A stretch of DNA of 36,630 nucleotides from Desulfatitalea sp. BRH_c12. GTDB lineage: Bacteria; Desulfobacterota; Desulfobacteria; Desulfobacterales; Desulfosarcinaceae. Positions within the stretch are counted from its first letter, which is position 1; every line of letters begins with the position of its first letter. Made by a program: the position numbers and the translations under genes. The DNA is taken from positions 1 to 36,630 of the forward strand of contig LADR01000088.1 of NCBI GenBank assembly GCA_000961655.1, read 5' to 3'. The notes beneath the pieces are model-generated. The model was not told the DNA's origin. It saw only the letters and a list, made by a program, of their open reading frames with translations, and ran no database searches. This document shows positions 7,983 to 16,242 of the stretch, piece by piece.

Positions 7983-8816
7983 ATGCCGATGTACTACGTT
8001 GACGGACGCTTTGTCCCCGCTGAACAGGCCGTGATTCCAGTCGATGACCTGGCCATCCTGCGCGGTATCGGGGTATTTGATTTGCTGAGGACCTATGCGG
8101 GCAAGCCGTTGTTTCTGAAAGAGCACGTTCAGAGGCTCATCGATTCGGCGCGTCAGACCGGTCTCGACCTGCCCTGGTCGCACGCCGAGATTTGCCGGAT
8201 CGCCTTGGAGACCCTGGGACGCAATGATCTGGAAGAGGCCAATATCCGCATCATTGTCACTGGCGGATCCAGCCCTGACTTCATCACGCCACAGGGCAAG
8301 CCGCGCTTGCTGGTGCTGGTGACGCCCCTGCCCAAATTGCCGGCCGAATGGTATGCAGACGGCGCAAAGGTCGTTACCCTGCGCGCCGAACGGCGCATCC
8401 CGGGCGCCAAGAGCATCGATTATCTCCCGGCGGCCATGGCCTTGCGCCAGGGAAAGGACCGGGGGGCCGTGGAGGCCATTTACATCGACCGCAACGATCA
8501 TGCCCTGGAAGGCACCACGAGCAACCTGTTCGCCGTTATCGACGGGCGGTTGGTCACGCCGGGCAGCGGTATCCTGTCGGGCATCACGCGCAAAGTGGTT
8601 CTGGATCTGGCCACGGCATTTGTGCCCATCGATATCCGCGACCTGGCCCGCAGCGAACTGCTTCGCGCTCAGGAGGTGTTCATTACCGGCACCAACAAGG
8701 GGCTGGTTCCGGTGGTCCAGATCGACGAAACGATCATTGGCGACGGACGGCCTGGCAGGGTTACGCGCAGCATCATGGCCGCGTTGCGCGATTCGTTGAC
8801 GCACCTGACGGCGTGA
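7983..8816 (+). CDS. Class IV PLP aminotransferase (IlvE / D-amino acid aminotransferase type)
   Basis: 277 aa, the normal size for fold-type IV aminotransferases. Typical features are seen in order: the N-terminal YYVDGRFVPAEQAVIPVDDLAILRGIGVFDLLRTY, the PLP lysine in GAKSIDYL (Lys143), the conserved glutamate in ALEGTTSN (Glu176) with TTSNLF around the phosphate, and the late 'SGITRKVVLDLA' and 'EVFITGTNKGLVPV' strands. The enzyme transfers an amino group between branched-chain or D-amino acids and a 2-oxo acid; sequence alone does not decide between branched-chain aminotransferase, D-amino acid aminotransferase and aminodeoxychorismate lyase. AGGAGGG lies ~25 bases upstream and AAAGGA ~8 bases upstream of the ATG. 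Confidence 0.88.
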   Translation: MPMYYVDGRFVPAEQAVIPVDDLAILRGIGVFDLLRTYAGKPLFLKEHVQRLIDSARQTGLDLPWSHAEICRIALETLGRNDLEEANIRIIVTGGSSPDFITPQGKPRLLVLVTPLPKLPAEWYADGAKVVTLRAERRIPGAKSIDYLPAAMALRQGKDRGAVEAIYIDRNDHALEGTTSNLFAVIDGRLVTPGSGILSGITRKVVLDLATAFVPIDIRDLARSELLRAQEVFITGTNKGLVPVVQIDETIIGDGRPGRVTRSIMAALRDSLTHLTA

Positions 8817-8845
8817 TGGGGATATTCGGCGCGACCCGCTCTTGA

Positions 8846-9361
8846 TTAATGCTCAATGCCTTCGCGCGCGGGCACGCCACTTTCGAAATAGTGTTTGATC
8901 GCCCGCATTTCGGTGACCAGATCGGCCGCCGCGAGGACGGCGGGCAGGGCGCCGCGGCCGGTTAAGACCAATTCCACGTGCTCCGGACGCTGGGCGATCA
9001 GGTCGAGCAGGTTTTGCGCATCAAGCAATCCGCAGGCGGCGGCCACATTGGCTTCGTCGCCTATGACCACATCGAAATCACCACTGGTCAGGGCGCTACG
9101 CAGTGCATCCAGTCCTGCCCGCGCGGCGGCGCGGTCCGCGTCATCCGGACATCCGCGCACAAAGCGTCCGGTACCGAATTGCTCGGCGGTTACCGTACCG
9201 GCCAGGCTTGCGATCGCTTTGATTTCACTATAATCGCCCTGTTTCATGAACTGGCCGATATATACCTTCAATCCTGCACCCACCGCCCGCAAGGCCAACC
9301 CCAGCGCTGCCGTGGTCTTACCCTTGCCGTCTCCCGTGTAAACCTGCACACGCCCCTGCAT
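8846..9361 (-). CDS. cobO: Corrinoid adenosyltransferase CobO/BtuR
   Basis: 171 aa. The Walker A loop lies at the very N-terminus (YTGDGKGKTTAALGLALRA, residues 8-26), as in the CobA/CobO/BtuR family, followed by KVYIGQFMKQGDYSEI, then 'DVVIGDEANVAAACGLLD' and 'ELVLTGRGALPAVLAAADLVTEM'. It transfers the adenosyl group of ATP to cob(I)alamin or cob(I)yrinic acid diamide in the cytosol, giving the coenzyme form. It is the last gene of a minus-strand run after two GTPase genes (55-bp gap), although no functional link to them is evident. It fits the B12 import locus at 25483-32626. No cobalamin riboswitch is seen upstream of this gene. Confidence 0.92.
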   Translation of the reverse strand: MQGRVQVYTGDGKGKTTAALGLALRAVGAGLKVYIGQFMKQGDYSEIKAIASLAGTVTAEQFGTGRFVRGCPDDADRAAARAGLDALRSALTSGDFDVVIGDEANVAAACGLLDAQNLLDLIAQRPEHVELVLTGRGALPAVLAAADLVTEMRAIKHYFESGVPAREGIEH

Positions 9362-9416
9362 GAAGCCTCCCTATTTTTGGCCCGAAAACATCGCAGGCAG
9401 AAACCATAGCTTCTTT

Positions 9417-11174
9417 TTATCTCTCCAACCCCAAAACCCCTTCCACCTGCTCAGCCACCTCGCGGCCGGCCAGCAGGGTGTGTTGTCCGATGGCCCCTTC
9501 TACGGCCTGGAAGGCGCGCCGCTGGATGCGGTCGCGGCTCACCGCCAGGCGGGCGCATACCTGTAATGCGAAAAAGCTGAGCAGCAGGACAATCACGATG
9601 GTCAACACCGCATGCAGGAAAAAATCACCACTCAAGTAGGCGCCGCCCACGAAACTGGATGCGGTCAGCCAGGCCACATAGGTCATTAGGACTAAGCTCG
9701 GCAGGTTGAAAATGGTCTGCAGCAGCGCATGGCTCAGCGTGCGGGCGCTGCGTTCGATCTCCATATCCAGGGCATCGGTCCACATGCTGCGCGCCAGCTG
9801 TCCAACCGCCGCGCCGTCGGCGGCCTCCATGCGGCGCACGGAGGGATCGAAACGGCCCTGGATCAACTGTTCACCGATCTCCGGCCAGAGAGTCCACCAG
9901 GCCTGCTGAAAAGCCTGCAAGGCGGTATCCACGCGGTTGCGATCACCGAGGGTTTCTAAAGCAGCGCTGCTCTCCTTGTAGCGCCGCCACGACGAAATCA
10001 ACCCCCAGATCTGGTGCAGGGGATTGCCGAAGCGCACGAGGGCGGCCACCCCGCTGCCGAACAGGATCAGGCGCGACCAGATGGCCACGATCCAACCGAC
10101 CGGACCGACCCAGCGTTGGGCCAGGGATTGGTAGAGGCGCACATTGACCCCCAGAATCATACGGCGGTCATCGGCGCGCAGACTCTCCACGGCCCGGCGC
10201 AGGGCTTGCTGCTCGGCGACGGCGATGCGCTGGGCAGCCTGCGCGAGTACCGCGCGATCTTGTTCGGCGGCCCGGCGCACTTGGGTTTGCATAAAATCGC
10301 TGATCTGGCGCGCATTGGCCAGGCGCCGGTCCGGACCGAAACCGGGGCGGCTGAAAGTGCCGAAAATCAAATCGCGCAGCTGATCGAACTGGTCCAAGTC
10401 GTGGCGCGGTCCGGCCTGGGGGTCCCACTGCGGCCGCTGCAGATGACGCCGGGCCGATACCATCAGCACGGCTTGCGGCGCGATCTCCCAGGCCTGTGCC
10501 AGATAGGTTTTGAACTCCGGCACGATCACGTCGGTCAGTTCCTGCCGGTCCAGACGGTCGCACTGATTGACCACGGCCACCAGCGAGGCGCCGTGAAAGC
10601 GCTGTACCAGAGGTGCCATGAAATCGGCATGGTCGCGACGCTTGGGATTCTGGGCATCGAAAACGCACAGCAGTACGTCCGAGTGGGCGACGGCATGGTG
10701 AATCAGCGGCACGTGCGACGCATTCTGCGTGCTGTCCGTATCGGGCGTATCGATCAGGATCATGTGGGTCAGCATGTCGGCGGCCCGGCTGGCGCGGATC
10801 TGCACGTCGCCCTCGTCGAGGGGTCCGAGAAGCTGATGCACCGCGTCGGCGTCATTGGACAACGCCACCAGCGCGCGTGTGGTCGGCCGGCGGCTGCCCG
10901 TGGGCGACAGATCGTCGATGCCGGCCAGCGCATTGAGCAGGGTGGATTTGCCCGCGCCCGATGGCCCGATCAAAGTGACCACCAGGCGGCGGTCCAACCG
11001 TGACCGCAGGCGTTCCATCATGCGTCCGGCTTCGGCGGCCTGCTTGGCCAGCGCATGCGACGGTTGCCATAGCGGCACTTTGCCCAGCCGTCCGGCCAGA
11101 TCGTCCATGGCGTGCATCTGATTTTCGAGCTGCCCCAGGGCATCCAGGGCCGCCAGTTCCCGATCGACGATCAT
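9417..11174 (-). CDS. Dynamin-like membrane GTPase, second of a pair
   Basis: 585 aa. The G domain starts at ~65 with P-loop GPSGAGKST (G1), then PTTRALVAL (switch I threonines), 'MILIDTPDTDST' (G3, DTPD instead of DxxG) and 'VAVVNQCDRLD' (G4, NQCD). A helical middle region with amphipathic coiled-coil character follows (AEQDRAVLAQAAQRIAVAEQ). Near the end are two transmembrane helices close together (LPSLVLMTYVAWLTASSF and HAVLTIVIVLLLSFFALQV), a hairpin as in bacterial dynamin-like proteins. The ATG overlaps the stop of the upstream GTPase gene (ATGA), so both are translated together. Inferred role: GTP-driven membrane remodelling at the inner membrane. Confidence 0.75.
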   Translation of the reverse strand: MIVDRELAALDALGQLENQMHAMDDLAGRLGKVPLWQPSHALAKQAAEAGRMMERLRSRLDRRLVVTLIGPSGAGKSTLLNALAGIDDLSPTGSRRPTTRALVALSNDADAVHQLLGPLDEGDVQIRASRAADMLTHMILIDTPDTDSTQNASHVPLIHHAVAHSDVLLCVFDAQNPKRRDHADFMAPLVQRFHGASLVAVVNQCDRLDRQELTDVIVPEFKTYLAQAWEIAPQAVLMVSARRHLQRPQWDPQAGPRHDLDQFDQLRDLIFGTFSRPGFGPDRRLANARQISDFMQTQVRRAAEQDRAVLAQAAQRIAVAEQQALRRAVESLRADDRRMILGVNVRLYQSLAQRWVGPVGWIVAIWSRLILFGSGVAALVRFGNPLHQIWGLISSWRRYKESSAALETLGDRNRVDTALQAFQQAWWTLWPEIGEQLIQGRFDPSVRRMEAADGAAVGQLARSMWTDALDMEIERSARTLSHALLQTIFNLPSLVLMTYVAWLTASSFVGGAYLSGDFFLHAVLTIVIVLLLSFFALQVCARLAVSRDRIQRRAFQAVEGAIGQHTLLAGREVAEQVEGVLGLER

Positions 11175-13003
11175 ACGGACTCCTCCAATACAGCCAGCGC
11201 CCGCGCGATGCGTTCGAGCAGTTCGGCGGCGCGTGTGTGGGCCGTGCGGGCGGGGCCGAGCACTTCGCCGGTGATCTGCTGCTCGAACAGGGCCTCCACC
11301 GCCGTGAGTTTATGCGCGAGCCAGGTGCGGGCCACGGGGGCCAGCAACTGCTCCAGCTGACGCTGGTCGGCTTTTTTGAGCCCGGCCGTGGCCGGAATGG
11401 CGATCAGGGCATACAGATCGTGCAGCCCCAGCAAACCGGTCAGCTTGACCTTGATGCCCACGGCACCGGCTGGATCGCCGGTGTGCAGGATGTAGGTGAT
11501 GGCGGCCGTGGCCGGAATCACGTTGAGCAGGGCGGCGAAGGTCTGACGGATCTGGTCGAACACCCCCATGCGCTGCCGCAAGGTGCCGGCCAGTTCGGTG
11601 AGATCTTGCTCCAGAACGCCGGACCAGCTTAAGAGCGACGCTTTTTGATTTTCGATGTGGGTCAGGGCGGCATTCCAGTTCTTTGAGAGCAGTCGCTGCT
11701 GAATGGCGCGAACCACAGGATGCGCGTCAAGAGAGCCATGGCCGGCCTGAATACGCGTGTCCATGGTGGTCTGGTAGAGTGTATTGGCCGCGTGCAGCAG
11801 GTCAAACCCCATCAAACCGGCCGGGTCGTCCACTTCGGTCGGCTTCGGCGGCGGCTCACCGGTCCGGCGCGCCAGCCGCACGGCGGACAGCACCATTTTG
11901 AGCGGCCACTCCACCACCTGGCCGGTCCGGCGCATCAGCTTGATGTGGGTCGGGTCGGTGGCCACCCATATTTGAGCAAATCGGCGCAGCACCTGGTCGG
12001 TGGGAAAATGAGAGAGCGCTTGCTGTACACTCAGTCGTTGGGCCGTTTCGAGGGCCTCGATGTAGTCTGCGAGCCATTTTTGAGCATTGCGGAGTGTGCC
12101 GTTCATCTGGCGCGCATGCGCCAGCGCGTCCGCCATCATCGATTGCATCAACTGCCGTCTCAACGGCATGGGATCGAGCCCGGCCAGAGCGCTTCGCAGG
12201 TCGCGGCCGTCATCGACGGCACGCACCGCCATCGGTCGATCGCCCGCGGCAACGCGGTTGTCGTCGTCAGCGCGGAAAATACCGAGTACGTATCGCTCGT
12301 GATCCGCGCCATAGAGATTGGCGGCTGCGGTCAGGGCATGCTCGCGCACCTCAGCGTCGCTGAAACTGGGGTAGACCCGGTACACCAGGTAGCAGGGCCG
12401 GGTGCCCATTCCGGTGAGCAGCTGGGCGATGAAGTCGGAGTTGTCGCGGTTATTGTAAGTAGCATTGGTGAAAATATAGATGAAGGCATCGGCGCTTTCC
12501 AGGCTTTGGCGCGCCAACTCGCGGTTGGCGTATGCGCCGCGGGCGCCGGTGTCGATGTCGGGTGTGTCCAGCAGGACCATCTGCGGCAAACCGTCGTCGC
12601 TCAGGCAGTACACCGGGTCGCCGGGGGTGGTGAGCTGTTCGGCATCGCGCATCGGCTGCAGGCTGGCGCCGAACACATGCGCCAGGGCGTCGAACAACGC
12701 TTTCTGGCGCAAATGCGTCGCTTGCAAGGCGGCCAATACGCGGCGGTTTAACCCGGCGCGACCGCCGGTGGGTGAGACCGTGCGACCGATCAGGCTGTTA
12801 AACAAGGTCGATTTGCCGGCCGATCCGCCGCCGCAGATCGCCACCACGAGCGGGAAATCGGGTTGCAGCTTGGGCAGCAGTTTCACATCCAGCGCATGGG
12901 TCCAAGGCTGCAGCGCGCCGGCCATGTCCAGATGCAGAACATCCGCAGCGGCGGGAAGATCCTGCCGAAGCAATTCGAAAGCTTTTGTCGTTTTTGTTTT
13001 CAA
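11171..13003 (-). CDS. Dynamin-like membrane GTPase, first of a pair
   Basis: 610 aa. P-loop GGGSAGKST lies at ~57-65, then 'SPTGGRAGLNRRVLAAL' in the switch I position, 'MVLLDTPDIDTGARG' (G3, again DTPD) and 'PCYLVYRVYPSFSD' where a G4 N/TKxD motif would be expected; no canonical G4 is visible, so nucleotide specificity may be altered. A long helical region follows, then a hydrophobic hairpin (FAALLNVIPATAAITYIL and LYALIAIPATAG) at ~510-565. Paired dynamin-like proteins in one operon are known in other bacteria, where the two partners assemble together. The start is TTG at 13003 because an in-frame stop lies seven codons upstream; its GAAGGA is unusually close, so the true start is uncertain. 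Confidence 0.72.
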   Translation of the reverse strand: MKTKTTKAFELLRQDLPAAADVLHLDMAGALQPWTHALDVKLLPKLQPDFPLVVAICGGGSAGKSTLFNSLIGRTVSPTGGRAGLNRRVLAALQATHLRQKALFDALAHVFGASLQPMRDAEQLTTPGDPVYCLSDDGLPQMVLLDTPDIDTGARGAYANRELARQSLESADAFIYIFTNATYNNRDNSDFIAQLLTGMGTRPCYLVYRVYPSFSDAEVREHALTAAANLYGADHERYVLGIFRADDDNRVAAGDRPMAVRAVDDGRDLRSALAGLDPMPLRRQLMQSMMADALAHARQMNGTLRNAQKWLADYIEALETAQRLSVQQALSHFPTDQVLRRFAQIWVATDPTHIKLMRRTGQVVEWPLKMVLSAVRLARRTGEPPPKPTEVDDPAGLMGFDLLHAANTLYQTTMDTRIQAGHGSLDAHPVVRAIQQRLLSKNWNAALTHIENQKASLLSWSGVLEQDLTELAGTLRQRMGVFDQIRQTFAALLNVIPATAAITYILHTGDPAGAVGIKVKLTGLLGLHDLYALIAIPATAGLKKADQRQLEQLLAPVARTWLAHKLTAVEALFEQQITGEVLGPARTAHTRAAELLERIARALAVLEESV

Positions 13004-13111
13004 TCCTTCAACTTTCTTCTTTCACTTTCATCTTTCCACCGTCTCCCCTTGTTTGACAACCCCAAAAACAATCATAGGGTATTATCATACGTTTAAGATG
13101 GGCGGTGATAC

Positions 13112-13303
13112 ATGGCATGGCGAACGATCCCCGGATTGCAAGGTAAAGTGTACGTTCCTGAGCATTTCGCGACGGAGAAGAAAAATCCTTGCCCGGACTG
13201 CTTTGCCTGCCAGAAGTGCAGCGACGACCGATGCATGGTATGTTGCAGGGATCGCTTGGATCACCGGAAAATAGAAACATACTCCTCTTTAAAGGAGGCC
13301 TGA
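13112..13303 (+). CDS. Small cysteine-rich protein
   Basis: 63 aa with seven cysteines packed into 'CPDCFACQKCSDDRCMVCC' (CxxCxxCxxCx4CxxCC), a spacing suited to binding zinc or an iron-sulfur cluster. The rest is polar and has no membrane segment. The stop is one base before the ATG of the next tiny gene, whose AAAGGAGG ribosome-binding site is inside this ORF's last codons, so the two are co-translated. Similar short Cys-rich ORFs occur in sulfate reducers as far as I recall, but I cannot name the family. The start could also be the ATG at 13117 in another frame; 13112 keeps the Cys block in frame. Confidence 0.6.
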   Translation: MAWRTIPGLQGKVYVPEHFATEKKNPCPDCFACQKCSDDRCMVCCRDRLDHRKIETYSSLKEA

Positions 13304-13304
13304 T

Positions 13305-13502
13305 ATGAACCGAATCGATTGTCTGTTTGAACGCGCGTCCAGCATTGGTGTCGCGATTGCCCTGATGTTTATGGCTATGGGTCTGGTCGTGATTGGGGTG
13401 ACCGTTCTGCCCGTTCTGGGGCTTTTTCTCGCTATTCCCCTTTTTATGGCGGCCAGCGCCTTTTTCTTCGCTCCTCGCAGCAAGGAGTGTACCATCTACT
13501 GA
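13305..13502 (+). CDS. Small inner-membrane protein
   Basis: 65 aa. A strong ribosome-binding site (AAAGGAGG, 13291-13298) precedes the ATG. Residues ~13-54 are almost entirely hydrophobic and can form two transmembrane helices (VAIALMFMAMGLVVIGVTVLPV and LGLFLAIPLFMAASAFFF) with a short Pro-containing turn. The C-terminal tail FAPRSKECTIY is basic and carries one cysteine. It is paired with the Cys-rich ORF upstream and followed immediately by an intrinsic terminator, so the two form a compact transcription unit. Function unknown. Confidence 0.65.
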   Translation: MNRIDCLFERASSIGVAIALMFMAMGLVVIGVTVLPVLGLFLAIPLFMAASAFFFAPRSKECTIY

Positions 13503-13532
13503 TGTGCGGCGGTTGTACGCGCCGCGCACGCA

Positions 13533-13560
13533 AAAACCCGGTCCTGGCAGACCGGGTTTT
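13533..13560. terminator. Bidirectional intrinsic terminator
   Basis: A perfect 11-bp stem, AAAACCCGGTC (13533-13543) and GACCGGGTTTT (13550-13560), with a 6-base loop. The T-run follows the stem on both strands, so it can end both the small-protein pair (plus) and htpX (minus), which converge here. Confidence 0.9.
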
Positions 13561-13593
13561 CTTTGCCCTTCCGGGGCATAATGCGCATCCCCA

Positions 13594-14517
13594 TTATTTC
13601 AAACTGTCCCAGAAAGTGCGGCCCCGATCCATGGGGGTCTGCGTTTCGGATACCGTTGGTTCGGCTTGTGCCGGACGCGTCCGTGTGCCGCGCAGTCGGG
13701 CCACACGCTCCTCGATGGGCGGGTGGGTGGAAAACAGGCTCATCATGGAACGACCCGACAAGGGGTTGACAATAAACATGTGCGCCGTGGAAGGATTGGC
13801 ATTCATCGGAATCTGCTTGCTGTAGGCCCCCAATTTCTCGAGGGCACTTGCCAGGCCCTCGCTGTTGCCGGCCAGTTGGGCACCGGTGTCGTCGGCGATG
13901 TACTCCCGTGAGCGCGATATGGCCATCTGCACGACCATGGCCGCAAGAGGCGCCACAATGGCCATGACGATCAATCCTAATCCGCCGCCGCGCTCGCCGT
14001 CCCGGCTGCCGCCTCCGAAAATGGCCGACCAGCGGGCCATGTTGGCCAGCAGCATAATGGCGCCCGCCATGGTCGCGGCGATGGAGCCGATCAGAATATC
14101 GCGGTTTTTGACATGGCCCATTTCGTGGGCCAGCACACCCATCACCTGCTCGCGGTTCATCAGTTTCAGAAGCCCCTGGGTCACAGCCACCACCGCATGT
14201 TCGGGGTTTCGGCCGGTGGCGAAGGCATTGGGCGTATCCTGGGGGATAATGTACACCCGCGGCATCGGCAGGTTGCCTTTGCGGGCCAGGGTAGCCACCA
14301 TTTGATAGAGATCGGGAGCCTGCTGGGGTGTTGCTTCCTGGGCGCGATACATACGCAACACGATCTTATCCGAATACCAGTAACTGAAGAAGTTCATCGC
14401 GCCGGCAAAGAGCAGCGCCAGGATCATACCCTGTTGCCCCCCAAGAAACTGGCCGATCAACACGATCAACACCGTCATAAGGGCTAACAGAAAAGTGGTC
14501 CGTAGTTGATTGCTCAT
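13594..14517 (-). CDS. htpX: Membrane zinc protease HtpX (M48B)
   Basis: 307 aa. Two N-terminal transmembrane helices are followed by VLAHEMGHVKNRD with the zinc-binding HEMGH at ~131-135 and the third ligand glutamate in SRSREYIADD (~205). Two further hydrophobic segments (~146-160 and ~180-200) lie between them, the usual HtpX layout. HtpX cleaves damaged or misassembled inner-membrane proteins, acting alongside FtsH, and is normally heat or envelope-stress inducible. The C-terminal 'STHPPIEERVARLRGT' is also diagnostic. It is a single gene, convergent with the two small genes and divergent from the S1 gene. Confidence 0.95.
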   Translation of the reverse strand: MSNQLRTTFLLALMTVLIVLIGQFLGGQQGMILALLFAGAMNFFSYWYSDKIVLRMYRAQEATPQQAPDLYQMVATLARKGNLPMPRVYIIPQDTPNAFATGRNPEHAVVAVTQGLLKLMNREQVMGVLAHEMGHVKNRDILIGSIAATMAGAIMLLANMARWSAIFGGGSRDGERGGGLGLIVMAIVAPLAAMVVQMAISRSREYIADDTGAQLAGNSEGLASALEKLGAYSKQIPMNANPSTAHMFIVNPLSGRSMMSLFSTHPPIEERVARLRGTRTRPAQAEPTVSETQTPMDRGRTFWDSLK

Positions 14518-14771
14518 TTATAACTCCTTGAATCTTTCGAGTGTCGTCTATCAATTCATTGAATGCTGGATCAAATCGAATGCCAAATATAGGTATTTTG
14601 CCAATAGTTGCAAGAACGGAAGGGTAGCGGTCTTTATCTCTTGCAAATCGCCTCGATTTTTGGTGAATATGCGCTATTTTTAGCAATGCGGTGTAAAAAA
14701 CGAAAATATCCGCTTGGGTTTTATGAAAGAGAACCCCATTATATTGCAATTTACATCTTAGAGGTATGAGC

Positions 14772-16235
14772 ATGGCCGACGACGAGAACACCAACGACTT
14801 TCCAGAGTCGGAAAATGAAAACGAAGAGAGCTTCGCGGAAATGTTCGAAGCTTACAGCGCCGGGATGAAAGAGGATCTTCGCATCGGCGACAAGGTTCAC
14901 GGCAAAATCATCGCCATCAGCGACAGTTCCGTATTCGTGGACACCGGCACAAAGACCGATGGTGTGGCGGAGATCGAAGAGCTGAAGGACGAGCAGGGAC
15001 AACTGCATTTTGCTGTGGGCGATATGGTGGATCTTTATGTCGTCTCCTCCGATGAAAGCGAAATTAGACTGTCGCGCGCCATCGCCGGCGTGGGTGGCCT
15101 GGGCATGCTCAAGGATGCTTTCTCCGGCAATATCCCGGTGGAAGGCCGCGTGCAGCAAGTCATCAAAGGGGGGTTTCAGGTCGAAGTCCTCAAGCGAAGG
15201 GCTTTTTGCCCGATCAGCCTGATAGACACGCGCTACGTGGATACGCCCGAAAATTACGTGGGGCAGACCTTTCAGTTCATCATCAAAAAATTGACCGAAA
15301 ACGGGCGCAATATCGTTCTTTCCCGCCGCGATCTGCTGGAAGCGGAGCAGAAGAAGGAGCGGGACGTTTTCCTGGAGCAATTGGACGCCGGCCAGACGTA
15401 TACCGGCCGAATCACGCGCCTGATGCCTTATGGCGCCTTCGTCGAACTGGTACCTGGCCTGGAAGGCATGGTCCACATTTCGGAACTGAGTTGGTCGCGA
15501 CTTGAAAAACCCGACGATGCCGTGCAACCCAATCAGATGCTGCAAGTGAAAGTGCTGCGCATCGAACCCGGTAAAAGAGGGCCGAAAATCGCCTTGTCGG
15601 CCAAACAGGTCGAGAGCGACCCATGGGACAGTCTGACGGACAAGATCCAAACCGGCCAGAAGATAGAGGGCAAAGTGACCCGTTGCACTGATTTCGGCGC
15701 TTTCGTTGAAATACAGCCGGGAATCGAGGGGCTGGTACATATCAGTGAAATGAGCTACAGCCAGCGTGTGCACAAGGCCAGCGATATCGTGCAGCCCGGA
15801 CAGACAATTGTGGTGGCTGTCAAGGAAATCGATGTGGCTAAACGTCGCATCGGCTTGAGCCTGCGCGATGCCGAAGGTGATCCCTGGATGGAAGTCGAGC
15901 AAAAGTTCGCCGTGGGGCAGCCTGCTGAAGGCACTGTTGAAAAGCAGGAAAAATTTGGCATTTTCGTTCGTTTGGCCCCGGGCATTGTCGGACTGCTTCC
16001 CAAATCGGCCATTGGTCGCTCCATGAATGCCGCCCAGATCGACAAGCTCAAAGCTGGAGACCGCATTGCCGTGACCATCGAAAGTATCAGCCTAGCCGAT
16101 CGCAAAATCTCCCTCAAGCCGCAAGACGCGGGCGATGAAGGCCAATGGCATCAGTTCCAGGAAAACGCGGGCAGCGCGGGCAAGGGTGAATTGGCTGAAA
16201 AACTGGCCCGGGCGCTTAGAAAAAAGGACGAATAA
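14772..16235 (+). CDS. S1-repeat RNA-binding protein, ribosomal protein S1 type
   Basis: 487 aa from the second ATG (14772), preferred because AGAGG at 14759-14764 gives normal spacing there but abuts the first ATG at 14766. An acidic N-terminus (ADDENTNDFPESENENEE) precedes five S1 domains at about 36-103, 118-186, 200-275, 290-362 and 375-445. The third and fourth are the most canonical (YGAFVELVPGLEGMVHISELSW, FGAFVEIQPGIEGLVHISEMSY). Full-length S1 has six repeats in ~557 aa, so this is one repeat short. It could be the genome's S1 or a paralogue that helps mRNA binding or translation. It is followed by trxB after seven bases. Confidence 0.82.
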   Translation: MADDENTNDFPESENENEESFAEMFEAYSAGMKEDLRIGDKVHGKIIAISDSSVFVDTGTKTDGVAEIEELKDEQGQLHFAVGDMVDLYVVSSDESEIRLSRAIAGVGGLGMLKDAFSGNIPVEGRVQQVIKGGFQVEVLKRRAFCPISLIDTRYVDTPENYVGQTFQFIIKKLTENGRNIVLSRRDLLEAEQKKERDVFLEQLDAGQTYTGRITRLMPYGAFVELVPGLEGMVHISELSWSRLEKPDDAVQPNQMLQVKVLRIEPGKRGPKIALSAKQVESDPWDSLTDKIQTGQKIEGKVTRCTDFGAFVEIQPGIEGLVHISEMSYSQRVHKASDIVQPGQTIVVAVKEIDVAKRRIGLSLRDAEGDPWMEVEQKFAVGQPAEGTVEKQEKFGIFVRLAPGIVGLLPKSAIGRSMNAAQIDKLKAGDRIAVTIESISLADRKISLKPQDAGDEGQWHQFQENAGSAGKGELAEKLARALRKKDE

Positions 16236-16242
16236 CGGCATC

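Noticed and set aside
10014-11003. 329-aa plus-strand ORF inside the GTPase gene
   Set aside because: Antisense to a gene with clear GTPase motifs; its His/Gln/Gly-rich composition is typical of shadow frames in GC-rich DNA.
11720-12751. 343-aa plus-strand ORF inside the other GTPase gene
   Set aside because: Antisense shadow; no domain recognisable.
14751-15902. 383-aa minus-strand ORF opposite the S1 gene
   Set aside because: The S1 repeats on the plus strand are unmistakable; this frame is a shadow.
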